From positions 52,793-116,792 of the forward strand of contig CACMAH010000004.1 of NCBI GenBank assembly GCA_902611605.1: a stretch of 64,000 nt of DNA, in the 5' to 3' direction. The position numbers and the translations under genes are program-made. The notes under the pieces are model-generated. The model did not search any database. It was given only the letters and a program-made list of their open reading frames with translations, and was not told the origin of the DNA. This stretch comes from an uncultured Alphaproteobacteria bacterium (GTDB taxonomy: Bacteria; Pseudomonadota; Alphaproteobacteria; Rhodobacterales; Rhodobacteraceae). Of this stretch, positions 40,363 through 49,917 are shown piece after piece (the first letter of the stretch is position 1; each line of letters opens with the position of its first letter).

Positions 40363-41514
40363 CTATTCAAATAAAGGTTCTGGATCTAAACTTTCAGTTC
40401 CTTTACGCAATTCAAAATGAAGGTAGTTTTGTTTTTTTTCTGTATCATCTTCATTAATAAATGATTTTTCAACATTACCAATCACTTGGCCAGCTTGAAC
40501 GCGTTCACCTTTGACTACTTTAATTTCATTAATTCTACCATATATGCTGATGATAGACTCTTTATGTTTTATCAGAATTATTTTCCCAAGTCCTCCAACA
40601 GGCTCAGAAATTAGGGCTACCACACCCTTAGCAGTTGATTTTACAGGTGTTCCAGGTTGAGCGGCAAAATCAATTCCTTCATTTTTATTATTTATAGCAG
40701 TTGGGTTATATTTTCTAAGTATAATCCCATTAACTGGTCTAACAAACTTTTGTATTATTTCATTACTTTGACTCTCTTTTGCCACATTTGTTTGATTATT
40801 TCCTCCATTTTTTTCTGACGAATGACTTTCTTTTTTTAATTTGGGTTCATTTAAGCTCAGATTATCATTTGTTTCAGTGGGTGTGGGTGTGGGTGTGGGT
40901 GTGGGTGTGGGTGCTTTTATTTCAGGACTTTTAAAATTTTTATTATTCAAAATTACTGGAATTATTAGTTCTCTACCAACTACAACGTTTAAATCAGCGT
41001 CTAAACCATTCCACTTTGATAACGATGTAACCGAAACATTATAAAGTCTAGCTATAGAATAAGCAGTATCACCAATTTCAACACGATGCTTAAGTGGGTT
41101 ATCTGGTGTTCCAATATTAGTATTTAAATTCCCACTATTTTCAATTGATTTTCTTGTACTTTCGATATTCCATTCAGAATTTGGATTTATAATTTTTCCT
41201 GATATTTTTATTGGAAGAGCAATTACTTCCTCAACTCTGGGTAAATAGCTTGATACTACACCATTATATGATGCGAGTCTTTCAGGATTGATATTTAGTC
41301 GGTTTGCTATCTGCTCTACAGTCTCATCACCATTTGCTACTAATATTTGATAATCTTTATAAGTAATTATTCCTCTACTATCAGGTAGTGGTCTCTCCAA
41401 AATAGATTCTTGAAATGTATACTCAAATTGATTTTTTGTATCAAAATTATTATTTGATTTACAAGAAAAGAGCAGTAGTGAAATTAAAATTATTATATAT
41501 TTATTTTTATCCAT
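40363..41514 (-). CDS. NlpD-like lipoprotein: two LysM domains and a degenerate M23 (LytM) domain
   Basis: A probable outer-membrane lipoprotein of 383 residues that controls septal cell-wall amidases. A lipoprotein signal ends at Cys18 (LLLFSCKS). Two LysM domains follow, with a Pro-Thr repeat linker and a C-terminal LytM domain (GIDFAAQPGTPVKSTAKG...YLHFELRKG). The zinc ligands are lost: Asn replaces the first His in NEGID, Arg sits in YGRINE and Tyr in YLHFEL. The domain should therefore be inactive as a peptidase, as in NlpD and EnvC activators. The ATG at 41514 overlaps the pcm stop by 8 bp; a TTG at 41529 is also open. Confidence 0.9.
   Translation of the reverse strand: MDKNKYIIILISLLLFSCKSNNNFDTKNQFEYTFQESILERPLPDSRGIITYKDYQILVANGDETVEQIANRLNINPERLASYNGVVSSYLPRVEEVIALPIKISGKIINPNSEWNIESTRKSIENSGNLNTNIGTPDNPLKHRVEIGDTAYSIARLYNVSVTSLSKWNGLDADLNVVVGRELIIPVILNNKNFKSPEIKAPTPTPTPTPTPTETNDNLSLNEPKLKKESHSSEKNGGNNQTNVAKESQSNEIIQKFVRPVNGIILRKYNPTAINNKNEGIDFAAQPGTPVKSTAKGVVALISEPVGGLGKIILIKHKESIISIYGRINEIKVVKGERVQAGQVIGNVEKSFINEDDTEKKQNYLHFELRKGTESLDPEPLFE
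40877..40912. repeat. Six perfect tandem copies of GTGGGT
   Basis: A 36-bp hexanucleotide array inside the NlpD-like gene. It encodes the (Pro-Thr)n linker between LysM and LytM domains. The unit is six bases, so changes in copy number would alter linker length without breaking the frame. Confidence 0.9.
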
Positions 41515-42181
41515 TAATATAATTTCCAATTTTTGGCAAACCTTCTAACAAAGGCACAAATCTTACTTTAAAAATTTCTTCGTAGTGAATTTTTGATTTT
41601 TCTTTTCTTACCTTAATTAAAGTTTGTTCATCTTTAGACATTCCAATTGGTAATATCATTATACCACCATATTTAAGTTGTTTGATCAATATTTGGGGAA
41701 TATCCTCAGCTGCTGCGGAGATAATTATTCTGTCGAATGGTGCTTGATATTCAATACCTAAAGACCCATCTCCCAAAATACAAATTACATTCCTAAAATT
41801 ATTGTTAATTAATAACCACTCCGCTTTCTTTTTCAAACTTTCATGTCTTTCGATAGAGAAAACTCTTTTAGATAGTTTTGAAAGTATTGCAGTTAGATAA
41901 CCTGAACCAGTTCCAATTTCTAATACCTTACAGCTTTTATTAGTTTCTAATTTTTCAATCATCTTTGCTACAACAGATGGCTGGCTTATAGTTTGTCCGC
42001 AGCTTATTGGTAAGGGAATATCATCTTCGGATCGAGATTTAAAAATACCATCCAGAAATAATTTTCTATCAACAGTTTCCATTGCTTTTAAAACTTCTTT
42101 ATCGCGTATTCCTTTACGTTTAAGATTTAATATAAATTTAATTTTCTCTTCATTTATGGGTTTCATAGAAAATACATCCAT
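41507..42181 (-). CDS. pcm: Protein-L-isoaspartate O-methyltransferase
   Basis: It methylates isoaspartyl residues of damaged proteins, the first step of their repair. In the 224 residues, DIPLPISCGQTISQPSVVAKM precedes the SAM-binding motif VLEIGTGSGYLTAILSKL and FDRIIISAAAEDIP, all typical of the family. Its start is 4 bp from the serS stop. surE, which often stands between serS and pcm in alphaproteobacteria, is missing. Confidence 0.94.
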   Translation of the reverse strand: MDVFSMKPINEEKIKFILNLKRKGIRDKEVLKAMETVDRKLFLDGIFKSRSEDDIPLPISCGQTISQPSVVAKMIEKLETNKSCKVLEIGTGSGYLTAILSKLSKRVFSIERHESLKKKAEWLLINNNFRNVICILGDGSLGIEYQAPFDRIIISAAAEDIPQILIKQLKYGGIMILPIGMSKDEQTLIKVRKEKSKIHYEEIFKVRFVPLLEGLPKIGNYING

Positions 42182-42185
42182 TTTT

Positions 42186-43475
42186 TTATTCTAAATTACC
42201 CTCTTTGTTTAGGTATTTCGCACCAAATAAATATTTAGAAAGGCATTTCGGTATTTCTATTTTACCATCGATTGTTTGATTATTTTCAATAACTGCAATT
42301 AAGCATCTACCAACAGCAAGTCCTGAACCATTTAAAGTATGGAGAAATACAGGTTTGCTTTCTGGGGTTTGTCTATATCTGGCATTCATCCTTCTTGATT
42401 GAAAGTCACCACAATTTGAAATTGAAGAGATTTCTCTATATTTTTTTTGCCCAGGTAGCCAAACTTCAAGATCATAAGTTTTTTTTGATGAAAATCCAAG
42501 GTCACCAGAACATAATTCAACTTTCCTGAAAGGAAGTTCTAATTCCTTAAGGATATTTTCAGCACAATTAGTCATTCTTAAATGTTCTTTTGTACTATTC
42601 TCTGGTGAAGAAAATGTTACCATCTCAACTTTTTCAAATTGATGCTGTCTAAGCATTCCAGTAGTATCTTTACCAGCACTTCCTGCTTCAGAACGAAAAC
42701 ATTGAGTAACTGCACAAAGTCTTATAGGTAATTCTTCATAGTTTATAATTGAATTGGCCATTAAATTTGTTAAAGGGACCTCTGCAGTTGGAATTAACCA
42801 CCAACCATTCGATGTTTTATAACTTTCTGTTGAAAATTTTGGTAATTGTCCAGTTCCGTACATGATGTTATCTTTAACTAAAACAGGTACTGATACTTCT
42901 TTCAACTCATGATCTCTAATATGTTTATCAATCATGAATTGGGAAATTGCTCTATGCAAAGTTGCAATCCCGCCTAATAAAACAGAGAAACGACTTCCTG
43001 ATATCTTAGCAGCAGATTTAAAATCAATATCACTTGCGGCAGGTACATTAAAATGTTGCTTAGGATCAAAAGTCATTTTTTTAATCCCTCCCCATTTATA
43101 TACTTCAACATTATCTTCTTCACCAAAACCTTCTGGAACATCCAAACTGCAAATATTAGGAATATTTTCTAGTAGAGTTTTTAGATCTGTTTCAAGCTTT
43201 TGAGATTCATCTTCAAGTTTTGAAATTTTTATTTTTTTTTCTTGAATTTCTTCCTTAAATTTTTTCTCATTAATGGATTTTCCCAATGACTTATTTCTAC
43301 CAAAATCTTTTGATAAAGAATTTACAGAAGCTTTCAAAATCTCAAGGGATTCAATTTTTTTTCTTCTTTTAGCATCTATTTTTAAAATACTACTACTAAG
43401 TGGATTTACGTTTCTCTTTTTTAATTGTTGATCAAATTTTTTTGGATCATTTCTTATTTCTTTTATATCATGCAT
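42186..43475 (-). CDS. serS: Seryl-tRNA synthetase
   Basis: It charges tRNA-Ser, a class II synthetase. The 429 residues begin with the coiled-coil tRNA-binding arm (about 30-110). The catalytic core follows, with motif 2 CFRSEAGSAGKDTTGMLRQHQF and motif 3 LNGSGLAVGRCLIAVIENNQ. The length is normal. First gene of a serS-pcm-nlpD-like operon. Confidence 0.97.
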   Translation of the reverse strand: MHDIKEIRNDPKKFDQQLKKRNVNPLSSSILKIDAKRRKKIESLEILKASVNSLSKDFGRNKSLGKSINEKKFKEEIQEKKIKISKLEDESQKLETDLKTLLENIPNICSLDVPEGFGEEDNVEVYKWGGIKKMTFDPKQHFNVPAASDIDFKSAAKISGSRFSVLLGGIATLHRAISQFMIDKHIRDHELKEVSVPVLVKDNIMYGTGQLPKFSTESYKTSNGWWLIPTAEVPLTNLMANSIINYEELPIRLCAVTQCFRSEAGSAGKDTTGMLRQHQFEKVEMVTFSSPENSTKEHLRMTNCAENILKELELPFRKVELCSGDLGFSSKKTYDLEVWLPGQKKYREISSISNCGDFQSRRMNARYRQTPESKPVFLHTLNGSGLAVGRCLIAVIENNQTIDGKIEIPKCLSKYLFGAKYLNKEGNLE

Positions 43476-43670
43476 AAACTTATCAATGGTTAGCTATTTC
43501 TGATTTATTAATATAACAATTTTTTTAGGATGAAAATAAATTTATTGATTTGTATTGATTTGTATCAATAATGGAATTGACTATTAATCATTTGAATATG
43601 AAATTAATTAATTTTGCAATATTTGTCTTCACACTGAAACTTTATTTAAATTCTTATCTTTCAGAATATA

Positions 43671-43916
43671 ATGCTAAAAAAAATTGAATATAGGATTAAT
43701 TATAGATCTACAAGAGAAATGGATCTAATTTTTAGAAAATTTTGGTCTCATTTTAGAAATAATCATTCTGAATACGAATTAAATATATTTAAAAGACTTA
43801 TTGATGAAAATGACGTAGACATCTATAATTGGATAATTGGTGTCTCAAATACACCTGAAATTTACAACATTATGATTGAGAAAATTAGGTCAGTAGTAGG
43901 ATTTAAGGTTAAGTAG
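43671..43916 (+). CDS. SdhE-like FAD assembly factor (DUF339)
   Basis: A small protein of 81 residues resembling SdhE, which helps attach FAD to succinate dehydrogenase. The family signature appears near the start as YRSTREMDLIFRKFW, where the usual RGxxE reads RSTREMD. The later DIYNWIIG matches the conserved D-W segment of the family. It is followed by the RodZ-like gene after 111 bp. No sdh genes are in the window. A weak but coherent family match. Confidence 0.75.
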   Translation: MLKKIEYRINYRSTREMDLIFRKFWSHFRNNHSEYELNIFKRLIDENDVDIYNWIIGVSNTPEIYNIMIEKIRSVVGFKVK

Positions 43917-44027
43917 TTTATTATACTTAGGCTTCTCATAACGTCTTGAGTTCATTTTCCTTGTTATTAGCACAGAAAATGTTATATTCATTACGCTCTT
44001 ATATAATTTTTTTTGATGGATTAAATT

Positions 44028-45233
44028 TTGGAAAACATAGAAAAAAATTTTTTTGAAAGCTACGATTCTTATGACATAAGTCTTGGAGAGCTTTTAAGAG
44101 GAGAAAGGGCTACCCTTGGTAAGTCTTGTTTGGATATTCAAAATGACCTTAAAATTAAAGCACAGTACATAAAAGCAATTGAGAAATGTGATGTTCGAAA
44201 TCTTGAAAATAAAAGCTTCATAGCAGGGTATGTTAGAACTTATGCAAAATATTTAGGATTAGACCCTGATTATGTATACGATCGATTTTGTAAAGAATCT
44301 GGCTTTATTTCGTCAGATCTAAACTCTTTTAGACCAGCAAAAAAAAGAAAAAAAGAAAAAATTAGTTCTATTCCAATTAATTCAAACTTTCTAAGCCTTA
44401 GTAAATTTTCTGATAATAAATTTAAAATAAGCTTTACAGATAATTTCATAATTAAAAAGCTTTTACCTTTGTGCTCGTTATTTTTAATTCTTTTTGGTGT
44501 AAGTTATTGGACTATGCAAATAATCCTAGATATTCAGAGATTGGAAATTATTCCAATAGATCAAGAACCCTATAGTTCTGTTGAGTTGCAAAATGTCAAT
44601 AATGATTTATTTGCGTTAAATAATAAAAATTTTGTTGCTAGAGACTTAAATCTTGATAGCATTGAAAAAAAATCATTAGGTAATCTTTATTCCACCCGAG
44701 ATGAAATATTTCCTGTTGTTCAAAATCGGGATAGTCCAATTTCTAAAATTGATTCTAATTCTTATGGTTTATTTTTAAAAACTGAAAAAATGTTAAACCC
44801 TATTCCTATTGAAAAAGATTTAATTGAAATAAATAAAGACTTAATTAAAATAGAGGAAGAAAAACCTTTGGTTTTAAGACCAAAAGTACCTACTCTTAAA
44901 CTTTTTGCATTTGATAAATCATGGATAAGACTTAAGGATCAAAAGGGCGATATCTACTTTGAAAGAAATCTAAAAAAGGGTGAAGAATTAATAATACCTA
45001 ATGAACTTTTTTCAGGCTCTTTGAGAGCTGGTAATTCTACAAAAGTATTTTTTATTATTGATGACAATATTTTTGGTCCATTAAGCAATAAAGGTAGTGT
45101 TGTAAAAAACTTTTCAATTGATCCAAAAAATATTGAAAAAAACCTATCTTTTGTTTCTACTAATATAGATATTTTAGAACCAAGTGTTATAAAAAAATCC
45201 CATAATTTAAGTACAGCGAAGAAGATCGATTGA
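44028..45233 (+). CDS. RodZ-like protein: N-terminal HTH, one membrane helix, DUF4115 domain
   Basis: A probable cell-shape protein that links MreB-type filaments to the membrane. An XRE-like helix-turn-helix (about 17-80: LGELLRGERATLGKSCLDIQ...AGYVRTYAKYLGLD) is followed by a basic stretch. One transmembrane helix near 144-170 (LPLCSLFLILFGVSYW) and a periplasmic DUF4115 domain (KLFAFDKSWIRLKDQKGDIY) complete the protein. It starts at TTG 44028, with GATGGA about 8 bases upstream. Position just before ispG is conserved in alphaproteobacteria. Confidence 0.85.
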   Translation: MENIEKNFFESYDSYDISLGELLRGERATLGKSCLDIQNDLKIKAQYIKAIEKCDVRNLENKSFIAGYVRTYAKYLGLDPDYVYDRFCKESGFISSDLNSFRPAKKRKKEKISSIPINSNFLSLSKFSDNKFKISFTDNFIIKKLLPLCSLFLILFGVSYWTMQIILDIQRLEIIPIDQEPYSSVELQNVNNDLFALNNKNFVARDLNLDSIEKKSLGNLYSTRDEIFPVVQNRDSPISKIDSNSYGLFLKTEKMLNPIPIEKDLIEINKDLIKIEEEKPLVLRPKVPTLKLFAFDKSWIRLKDQKGDIYFERNLKKGEELIIPNELFSGSLRAGNSTKVFFIIDDNIFGPLSNKGSVVKNFSIDPKNIEKNLSFVSTNIDILEPSVIKKSHNLSTAKKID

Positions 45234-45264
45234 AATATTAAACTTTTTTTTTAGTTAAGGAATT

Positions 45265-46359
45265 ATGAATTTAAATTCAATAAGACCCTGGAGAAGCATA
45301 GATAGACGTAGTAGTAGAAAAATTATGGTTGGATCCGTACCTGTAGGAGGGGATTCACCTATAACTGTACAAACTATGACAAATACTTTGACAACTGACA
45401 TTAGGGCTACAATAGACCAAATACTAGCTTGTAGTGAGGCTGGTGCTGACATAATCAGAGTTTCTTGTCCAGATATCGAAAGTACTAATGCTTTAAAAAC
45501 TATTTCGAAAGAAAGCCCAATACCAATTGTTGCTGATATTCATTTTCATTATAAGAGGGCTTTAGAAGCTGCTGAATCGGGAGCTGCATGCTTAAGAATT
45601 AATCCAGGAAATATTGGATCTAATTCAAGAATTAGAGAGGTAATAAAAGCTGCTAAAGATTTTGGTTGTTCAATAAGAATCGGTGTAAATGCTGGTAGTC
45701 TTGAAAAAAACCTTCTAGAAAAGTATGGTGAACCCTGTCCTGAAGCAATGATTGAAAGCGGATTAGGGCATATAAAGCTATTGGAAGATAATGATTTTTT
45801 TGATTTTAAGATTTCTGTAAAAGCTTCTGATGTATTTTTGGCAGCAGCAGCATACCAAGGGCTTTCTGATGCTACCGATGCTCCAATACATTTAGGCATT
45901 ACGGAAGCTGGTAGTTTTTTGTCAGGATCAATTAAATCTTCAATAGGGATTGGAAACTTACTTTGGATGGGTATTGGTGATACAATAAGAGTTTCTCTTT
46001 CTAGTGATCCAGTTGACGAAGTTAAAGTTGGTTATGAGATTTTGAAAAGTTTGGGACTTCGGCATAGGGGTGTTCAAATAATTTCTTGTCCATCTTGTGC
46101 GAGACAGGGTTTTGATGTCATTAGTACAGTACAGAAATTAGAAGAAAGGTTATCACATATAAAAACTCCAATGTCTCTTTCAATTATTGGTTGTGTTGTT
46201 AATGGTCCAGGTGAAGCTCTTATGACTGATGTTGGTTTTACTGGTGGAGGAGCAGGGTCTGGTATGGTTTATTTGGCAGGAAAGGCCTCTCATAAAATGT
46301 CTAATGAAGAAATGATCGACCATATTGTTCAGCAAGTTGAAAAAAAAGTAGGAAATTAA
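45265..46359 (+). CDS. ispG: 4-hydroxy-3-methylbut-2-en-1-yl diphosphate synthase
   Basis: A Fe-S enzyme of the non-mevalonate isoprenoid pathway that converts MEcPP to HMBPP. In the 364 residues, the N-terminal TIM barrel begins with [20 protein letters not shown]. The cluster ligands are in [13 protein letters not shown] and [12 protein letters not shown]. The spacing is standard for the bacterial short form. The start has AAGGA upstream. Confidence 0.97.
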   Translation: MNLNSIRPWRSIDRRSSRKIMVGSVPVGGDSPITVQTMTNTLTTDIRATIDQILACSEAGADIIRVSCPDIESTNALKTISKESPIPIVADIHFHYKRALEAAESGAACLRINPGNIGSNSRIREVIKAAKDFGCSIRIGVNAGSLEKNLLEKYGEPCPEAMIESGLGHIKLLEDNDFFDFKISVKASDVFLAAAAYQGLSDATDAPIHLGITEAGSFLSGSIKSSIGIGNLLWMGIGDTIRVSLSSDPVDEVKVGYEILKSLGLRHRGVQIISCPSCARQGFDVISTVQKLEERLSHIKTPMSLSIIGCVVNGPGEALMTDVGFTGGGAGSGMVYLAGKASHKMSNEEMIDHIVQQVEKKVGN

Positions 46360-46461
46360 TAATTTGTCTATTAATTTAACTTAAAATGATTTCTTGTTAT
46401 TGAATAAATTTTTTCAATAATATAATAAATAATTATAGTCTAAAATTATTAAATTGTGTTT

Positions 46462-47532
46462 ATGTCTCAAATTGTCTCTGATTTGCGAATTCAAAAAATT
46501 TTATCTCATTTTGAGTTTTTGCAGGCAAAATTAAATGAAAACCTAAAAAATGAAGAACTGATAAAATTTTCGAAAGAATATTCAGAGTTAAAACCTATCT
46601 ATGAAAAAATCCAGGAGTTCAAAAAAATAAAAAATGAGCTTTCTGAAGCAAAAGAATTATTTAATGACCCTGAATTTAAAGATCTTGCAGGAGACGAAGT
46701 TTCAAAACTAGAAGAAAGATTGATAACACAAGACAAGGAGATCCAATTATTACTTTTACCAAAAGATGTTAACGATAATAGGTCAGTAATACTTGAACTT
46801 AGAGCAGGGACAGGTGGAGACGAAGCAGCTCTTTTTGTTTCAGATTTACTCAGAATGTATGAAAGATATTCAGATATTTCCAATTGGAAAGTTGAAAGTA
46901 TAAGTAGTACGCCTAGCCAACTGGGAGGGTATAAAGAGATTATTCTTAGTATTTCTGGAGAAAATGTATTTTCTAAATTAAAATATGAAAGTGGCGTTCA
47001 TAGGGTGCAAAGAGTTCCAGAAACAGAGAGCGGGGGAAGAGTTCATACGTCTGCTGCTACTGTTGCGGTATTACCTGAAGCAGAAGAAGTAGATGTGGAA
47101 ATTGCAAATAGTGACATCAGAATTGATACAATGAGATCATCTGGTGCAGGAGGTCAACATGTGAATACAACAGATTCTGCAGTTAGAATTACTCATTTAC
47201 CAACGGGAATAGTTGTAATTTCTTCCGAAAAATCTCAGCATCAAAATAGAGCAAAGGCAATGCAAGTATTAAGAACTCGTTTGTACGATTTAAGTATTTC
47301 TTCGCAGCAAAATGAAATTGCATCAGCTAGAAAAAGTCAAGTTGGTACTGGAGATAGATCAGAAAGAATAAGAACTTATAATTTTCCACAAGGAAGAGTA
47401 ACTGACCATAGGATAAATTATACGATATATAAATTAGATAATTTTCTTAATGGTGATATTCAAGAACTTATCAATAAATTAATATCGGAAGATCAAGCAA
47501 AAAAAATTGCTGAAAATATGAATAATGCTTGA
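46462..47532 (+). CDS. prfA: Peptide chain release factor 1
   Basis: It terminates translation at UAA and UAG. In the 356 residues, the RF1-type GGQ loop [19 protein letters not shown] and the anticodon-like tripeptide region in domain 2 with [18 protein letters not shown] are visible. A GTG at 46456 is open but the ATG at 46462 is the natural start. It overlaps prmC by 8 bp; PrmC modifies its GGQ glutamine. Confidence 0.97.
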   Translation: MSQIVSDLRIQKILSHFEFLQAKLNENLKNEELIKFSKEYSELKPIYEKIQEFKKIKNELSEAKELFNDPEFKDLAGDEVSKLEERLITQDKEIQLLLLPKDVNDNRSVILELRAGTGGDEAALFVSDLLRMYERYSDISNWKVESISSTPSQLGGYKEIILSISGENVFSKLKYESGVHRVQRVPETESGGRVHTSAATVAVLPEAEEVDVEIANSDIRIDTMRSSGAGGQHVNTTDSAVRITHLPTGIVVISSEKSQHQNRAKAMQVLRTRLYDLSISSQQNEIASARKSQVGTGDRSERIRTYNFPQGRVTDHRINYTIYKLDNFLNGDIQELINKLISEDQAKKIAENMNNA

Positions 47533-48352
47533 TGACAAAATTGTTCAATACTTTAAAGACAATATTAAACTTTTAAATAAAAGTTTTGAAAGAAGAGATT
47601 TAGACATATTAATTAGATATGCTTTTGATAATAAAAAATATAAGTATATCGAAAAAATTTATAATGATTGCTACCACTCTAGTGTACTAAAATTTGCAAT
47701 TAGAAGGAGATTATTAAATGAACCTATCTCCCAAATTATTGGCTATAGAAAGTTTTGGGAATCAACTTTTTTTGTTGATGAAAGTGTTTTAGATCCCAGA
47801 CCTGAAACAGAATTACTTGTCGAAAAGGTTTTGGAGTTACCTAACAGTAAACTTAGTTTAATTGATTTAGGTACTGGTTCTGGTTGTATAGCAATTTCAA
47901 TTGCTAGAGAAAGACCCAATTTTGAAGTTTTTGCCTCGGATATTAGTAATGATGCTTTGAAAGTTGCAAAAACAAATTCTAATTATTATAAAACTTCAAT
48001 TACTTTTATAAAATCTGATTGGTTTACAAAAATTGACAGAAAATTTGATGTAATTATTGCTAATCCTCCCTATATATCAAAAAATGAATATAACAACTTA
48101 TCAATCAGTATTCGAAGGTTTGAGCCAAAAATTGCGTTACTTGCTGGATCAAAAGGCTTAGATAGTTTTAAGGTTATTATTAACCAATTTTTTAAATACT
48201 TAAGGCCTAATGGAATGCTTCTTCTTGAAATTGGATCTACTCAAAAAAAAATAATTAAAAAAATATTTCATGATAATGGTTACAAGAAAATTGAATTCTT
48301 TAATGATTTATCTGGAAAATGTCGTGTTGTATGTGTTAAAAAAGACGCATAA
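47525..48352 (+). CDS. prmC: Release factor glutamine methyltransferase
   Basis: It methylates the GGQ glutamine of release factors. The 275 residues have an N-terminal helical substrate domain, then SAM motif [16 protein letters not shown] near residue 117 and the catalytic NPPY in IIANPPYIS. It is translationally coupled to prfA by an 8-bp overlap. Confidence 0.96.
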   Translation: MLDDKIVQYFKDNIKLLNKSFERRDLDILIRYAFDNKKYKYIEKIYNDCYHSSVLKFAIRRRLLNEPISQIIGYRKFWESTFFVDESVLDPRPETELLVEKVLELPNSKLSLIDLGTGSGCIAISIARERPNFEVFASDISNDALKVAKTNSNYYKTSITFIKSDWFTKIDRKFDVIIANPPYISKNEYNNLSISIRRFEPKIALLAGSKGLDSFKVIINQFFKYLRPNGMLLLEIGSTQKKIIKKIFHDNGYKKIEFFNDLSGKCRVVCVKKDA

Positions 48353-48519
48353 TAAATTGAATCAGCAAAGATTTGATAAATTTGATCAATTTTCTTGCTT
48401 ATTTTTGAAATTTTATTATTTTTTCACTATCCCATCTAAAATTTTTAGAATTTTTAAGATTTGAATTATTATTAGGGATTTTTTTCGAACTTTGTTAAAT
48501 TGGCAATAAATCAAATAAT

Positions 48520-49065
48520 ATGAGATCATCCAGTAAGTCCAGGAATAGAGGAAGAAACGCTAACCGTAGAGGAAGTAACGGTGGCAGTATCATAAACCGT
48601 GTTTTTGAAAGTGCAGGTCCTGAAGGAAAAGTTAGAGGTACACCTCAACAAATTATTGATAAATATATTTCTTTGGCTCATGACTCTCAATTATCTGGCG
48701 ATAGAGTATCAGCTGAAAATTTTCAGCAACATGCTGAACATTATTCGAGAATTTTATCTGAAGCACAAAAAGAACTTAATGATAAGCAAGTTGAACCATT
48801 AAATTCAGCTCCATTTAATTCTAATAAAAACGTAAGTTTAGTTCAAGAAAACTCCAAATCAGAAGATTCAGAAAAAGATATTAATAGAGATAAAGCAAAA
48901 AATATAAACATTGAAAATGATGCGTTCAAAAACGATGTTGCTAAGGAATGTTCGCCAGTAGAACATGCGGTAAAAACTGATAATAATAAGTTGTCTAAAC
49001 CAAAGAAAGATATTTTAATATCAGAAAGCAAAAAAAATAGTGAAAAAATTATTTCAGATTTGTAA
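48520..49065 (+). CDS. DUF4167 domain protein
   Basis: An alphaproteobacterial protein of unknown function (181 residues). The first half is the DUF4167 domain. It starts with a basic Arg/Asn/Gly-rich stretch (SRNRGRNANRRGSNGG), followed by INRVFESAGPEGKVRGTPQQ and YISLAHDSQLSGDRVSAENF. The second half is polar, low in complexity and lysine/aspartate-rich, likely disordered. RNA binding is a reasonable guess from the basic start but unproven. The position after prmC is conserved in the class. It converges on rsmA with a 14-bp gap. Confidence 0.87.
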   Translation: MRSSSKSRNRGRNANRRGSNGGSIINRVFESAGPEGKVRGTPQQIIDKYISLAHDSQLSGDRVSAENFQQHAEHYSRILSEAQKELNDKQVEPLNSAPFNSNKNVSLVQENSKSEDSEKDINRDKAKNINIENDAFKNDVAKECSPVEHAVKTDNNKLSKPKKDILISESKKNSEKIISDL

Positions 49066-49079
49066 TTTTTTTTTGATTT

Positions 49080-49898
49080 TTAAATTAATGATAAATCACA
49101 AAAACACTTTAGATCTATATCTTGAGGCCTTTTAGTCTCTTCAATCCCAACTTTTTGTAAAGCTAATTTAGTGTTTGGAAATATATTTTTCAAACTTGAT
49201 CTAATCATCTTTCTTTTTTGGTTAAAAGCAGTATCAACAATAATTTTAAATCTATTTTGGTTAATTTTATATCTTGGTTTTTTAAGAATTTCAAAATAAA
49301 TTAGTGCACTATCTACTTTAGGTTTTGGTATAAATGAACCAGATGAAATATTTAGGACTAATTTTGGATTAGTATATAACTCTGAAATTAGGCTTATTCT
49401 TGATCTTTTGGATGAGCCAGTTTTTGCTACTATCCTATCAGCTACTTCTTTTTGAAACATTAAAGTTAGAGATAAGCAAGTAGTATTACAAATATCAGAT
49501 GTCAGCCATTTTATTAATAAGACTGTTGAAATATTATAGGGTAAGTTAGAAATAATTTTAAAAGGGAAATTATTTAAGATTTTAATATCAAAATTTAACG
49601 CATCTTCATAAATTATATTTAATTTATTTGGAAATATTTTTTTTATATCATTTAGTATTGGTGAAAGTTCCTTATCTTTTTCAACAACATAAACCTGGTT
49701 AATATTGGCTTTTAATATTTCTTGTGTAAGTCCACCAGGGCCAGGCCCAATCTCTAACACATTAATTTTTTCATTTATCTGAGATTTTTGAACAATTTTG
49801 GAAAGAATATTTTCATCAAATATGAAATTTTGACCATACTTTTTTTTCGCAGTTATTCCATAAAATTTTATTTTATGTAAGGTTTTAATAGAACTCAT
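49080..49898 (-). CDS. rsmA: 16S rRNA dimethyladenosine transferase
   Basis: RsmA (KsgA) dimethylates two adjacent adenosines in helix 45 of 16S rRNA during 30S maturation. The 272 residues begin with KKYGQNFIFDENILSKIV. The SAM motif is VLEIGPGPGGLTQEIL, and the catalytic NLPYNIS follows near residue 116. It is last in the lptF-lptG-lptD-surA-rsmA run. pdxA, often between surA and rsmA, is absent. Confidence 0.97.
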   Translation of the reverse strand: MSSIKTLHKIKFYGITAKKKYGQNFIFDENILSKIVQKSQINEKINVLEIGPGPGGLTQEILKANINQVYVVEKDKELSPILNDIKKIFPNKLNIIYEDALNFDIKILNNFPFKIISNLPYNISTVLLIKWLTSDICNTTCLSLTLMFQKEVADRIVAKTGSSKRSRISLISELYTNPKLVLNISSGSFIPKPKVDSALIYFEILKKPRYKINQNRFKIIVDTAFNQKRKMIRSSLKNIFPNTKLALQKVGIEETKRPQDIDLKCFCDLSLI

Positions 49899-49917
49899 AA
49901 GTAGACTTTTATATAAT

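Noticed and set aside
46397..46420. TTATTGAA/TTCAATAA dyad between ispG and prfA as a terminator or operator
   Set aside because: Only A/T-rich 8-bp arms with an 8-base loop and no clear T-run. In this composition such dyads are expected by chance.
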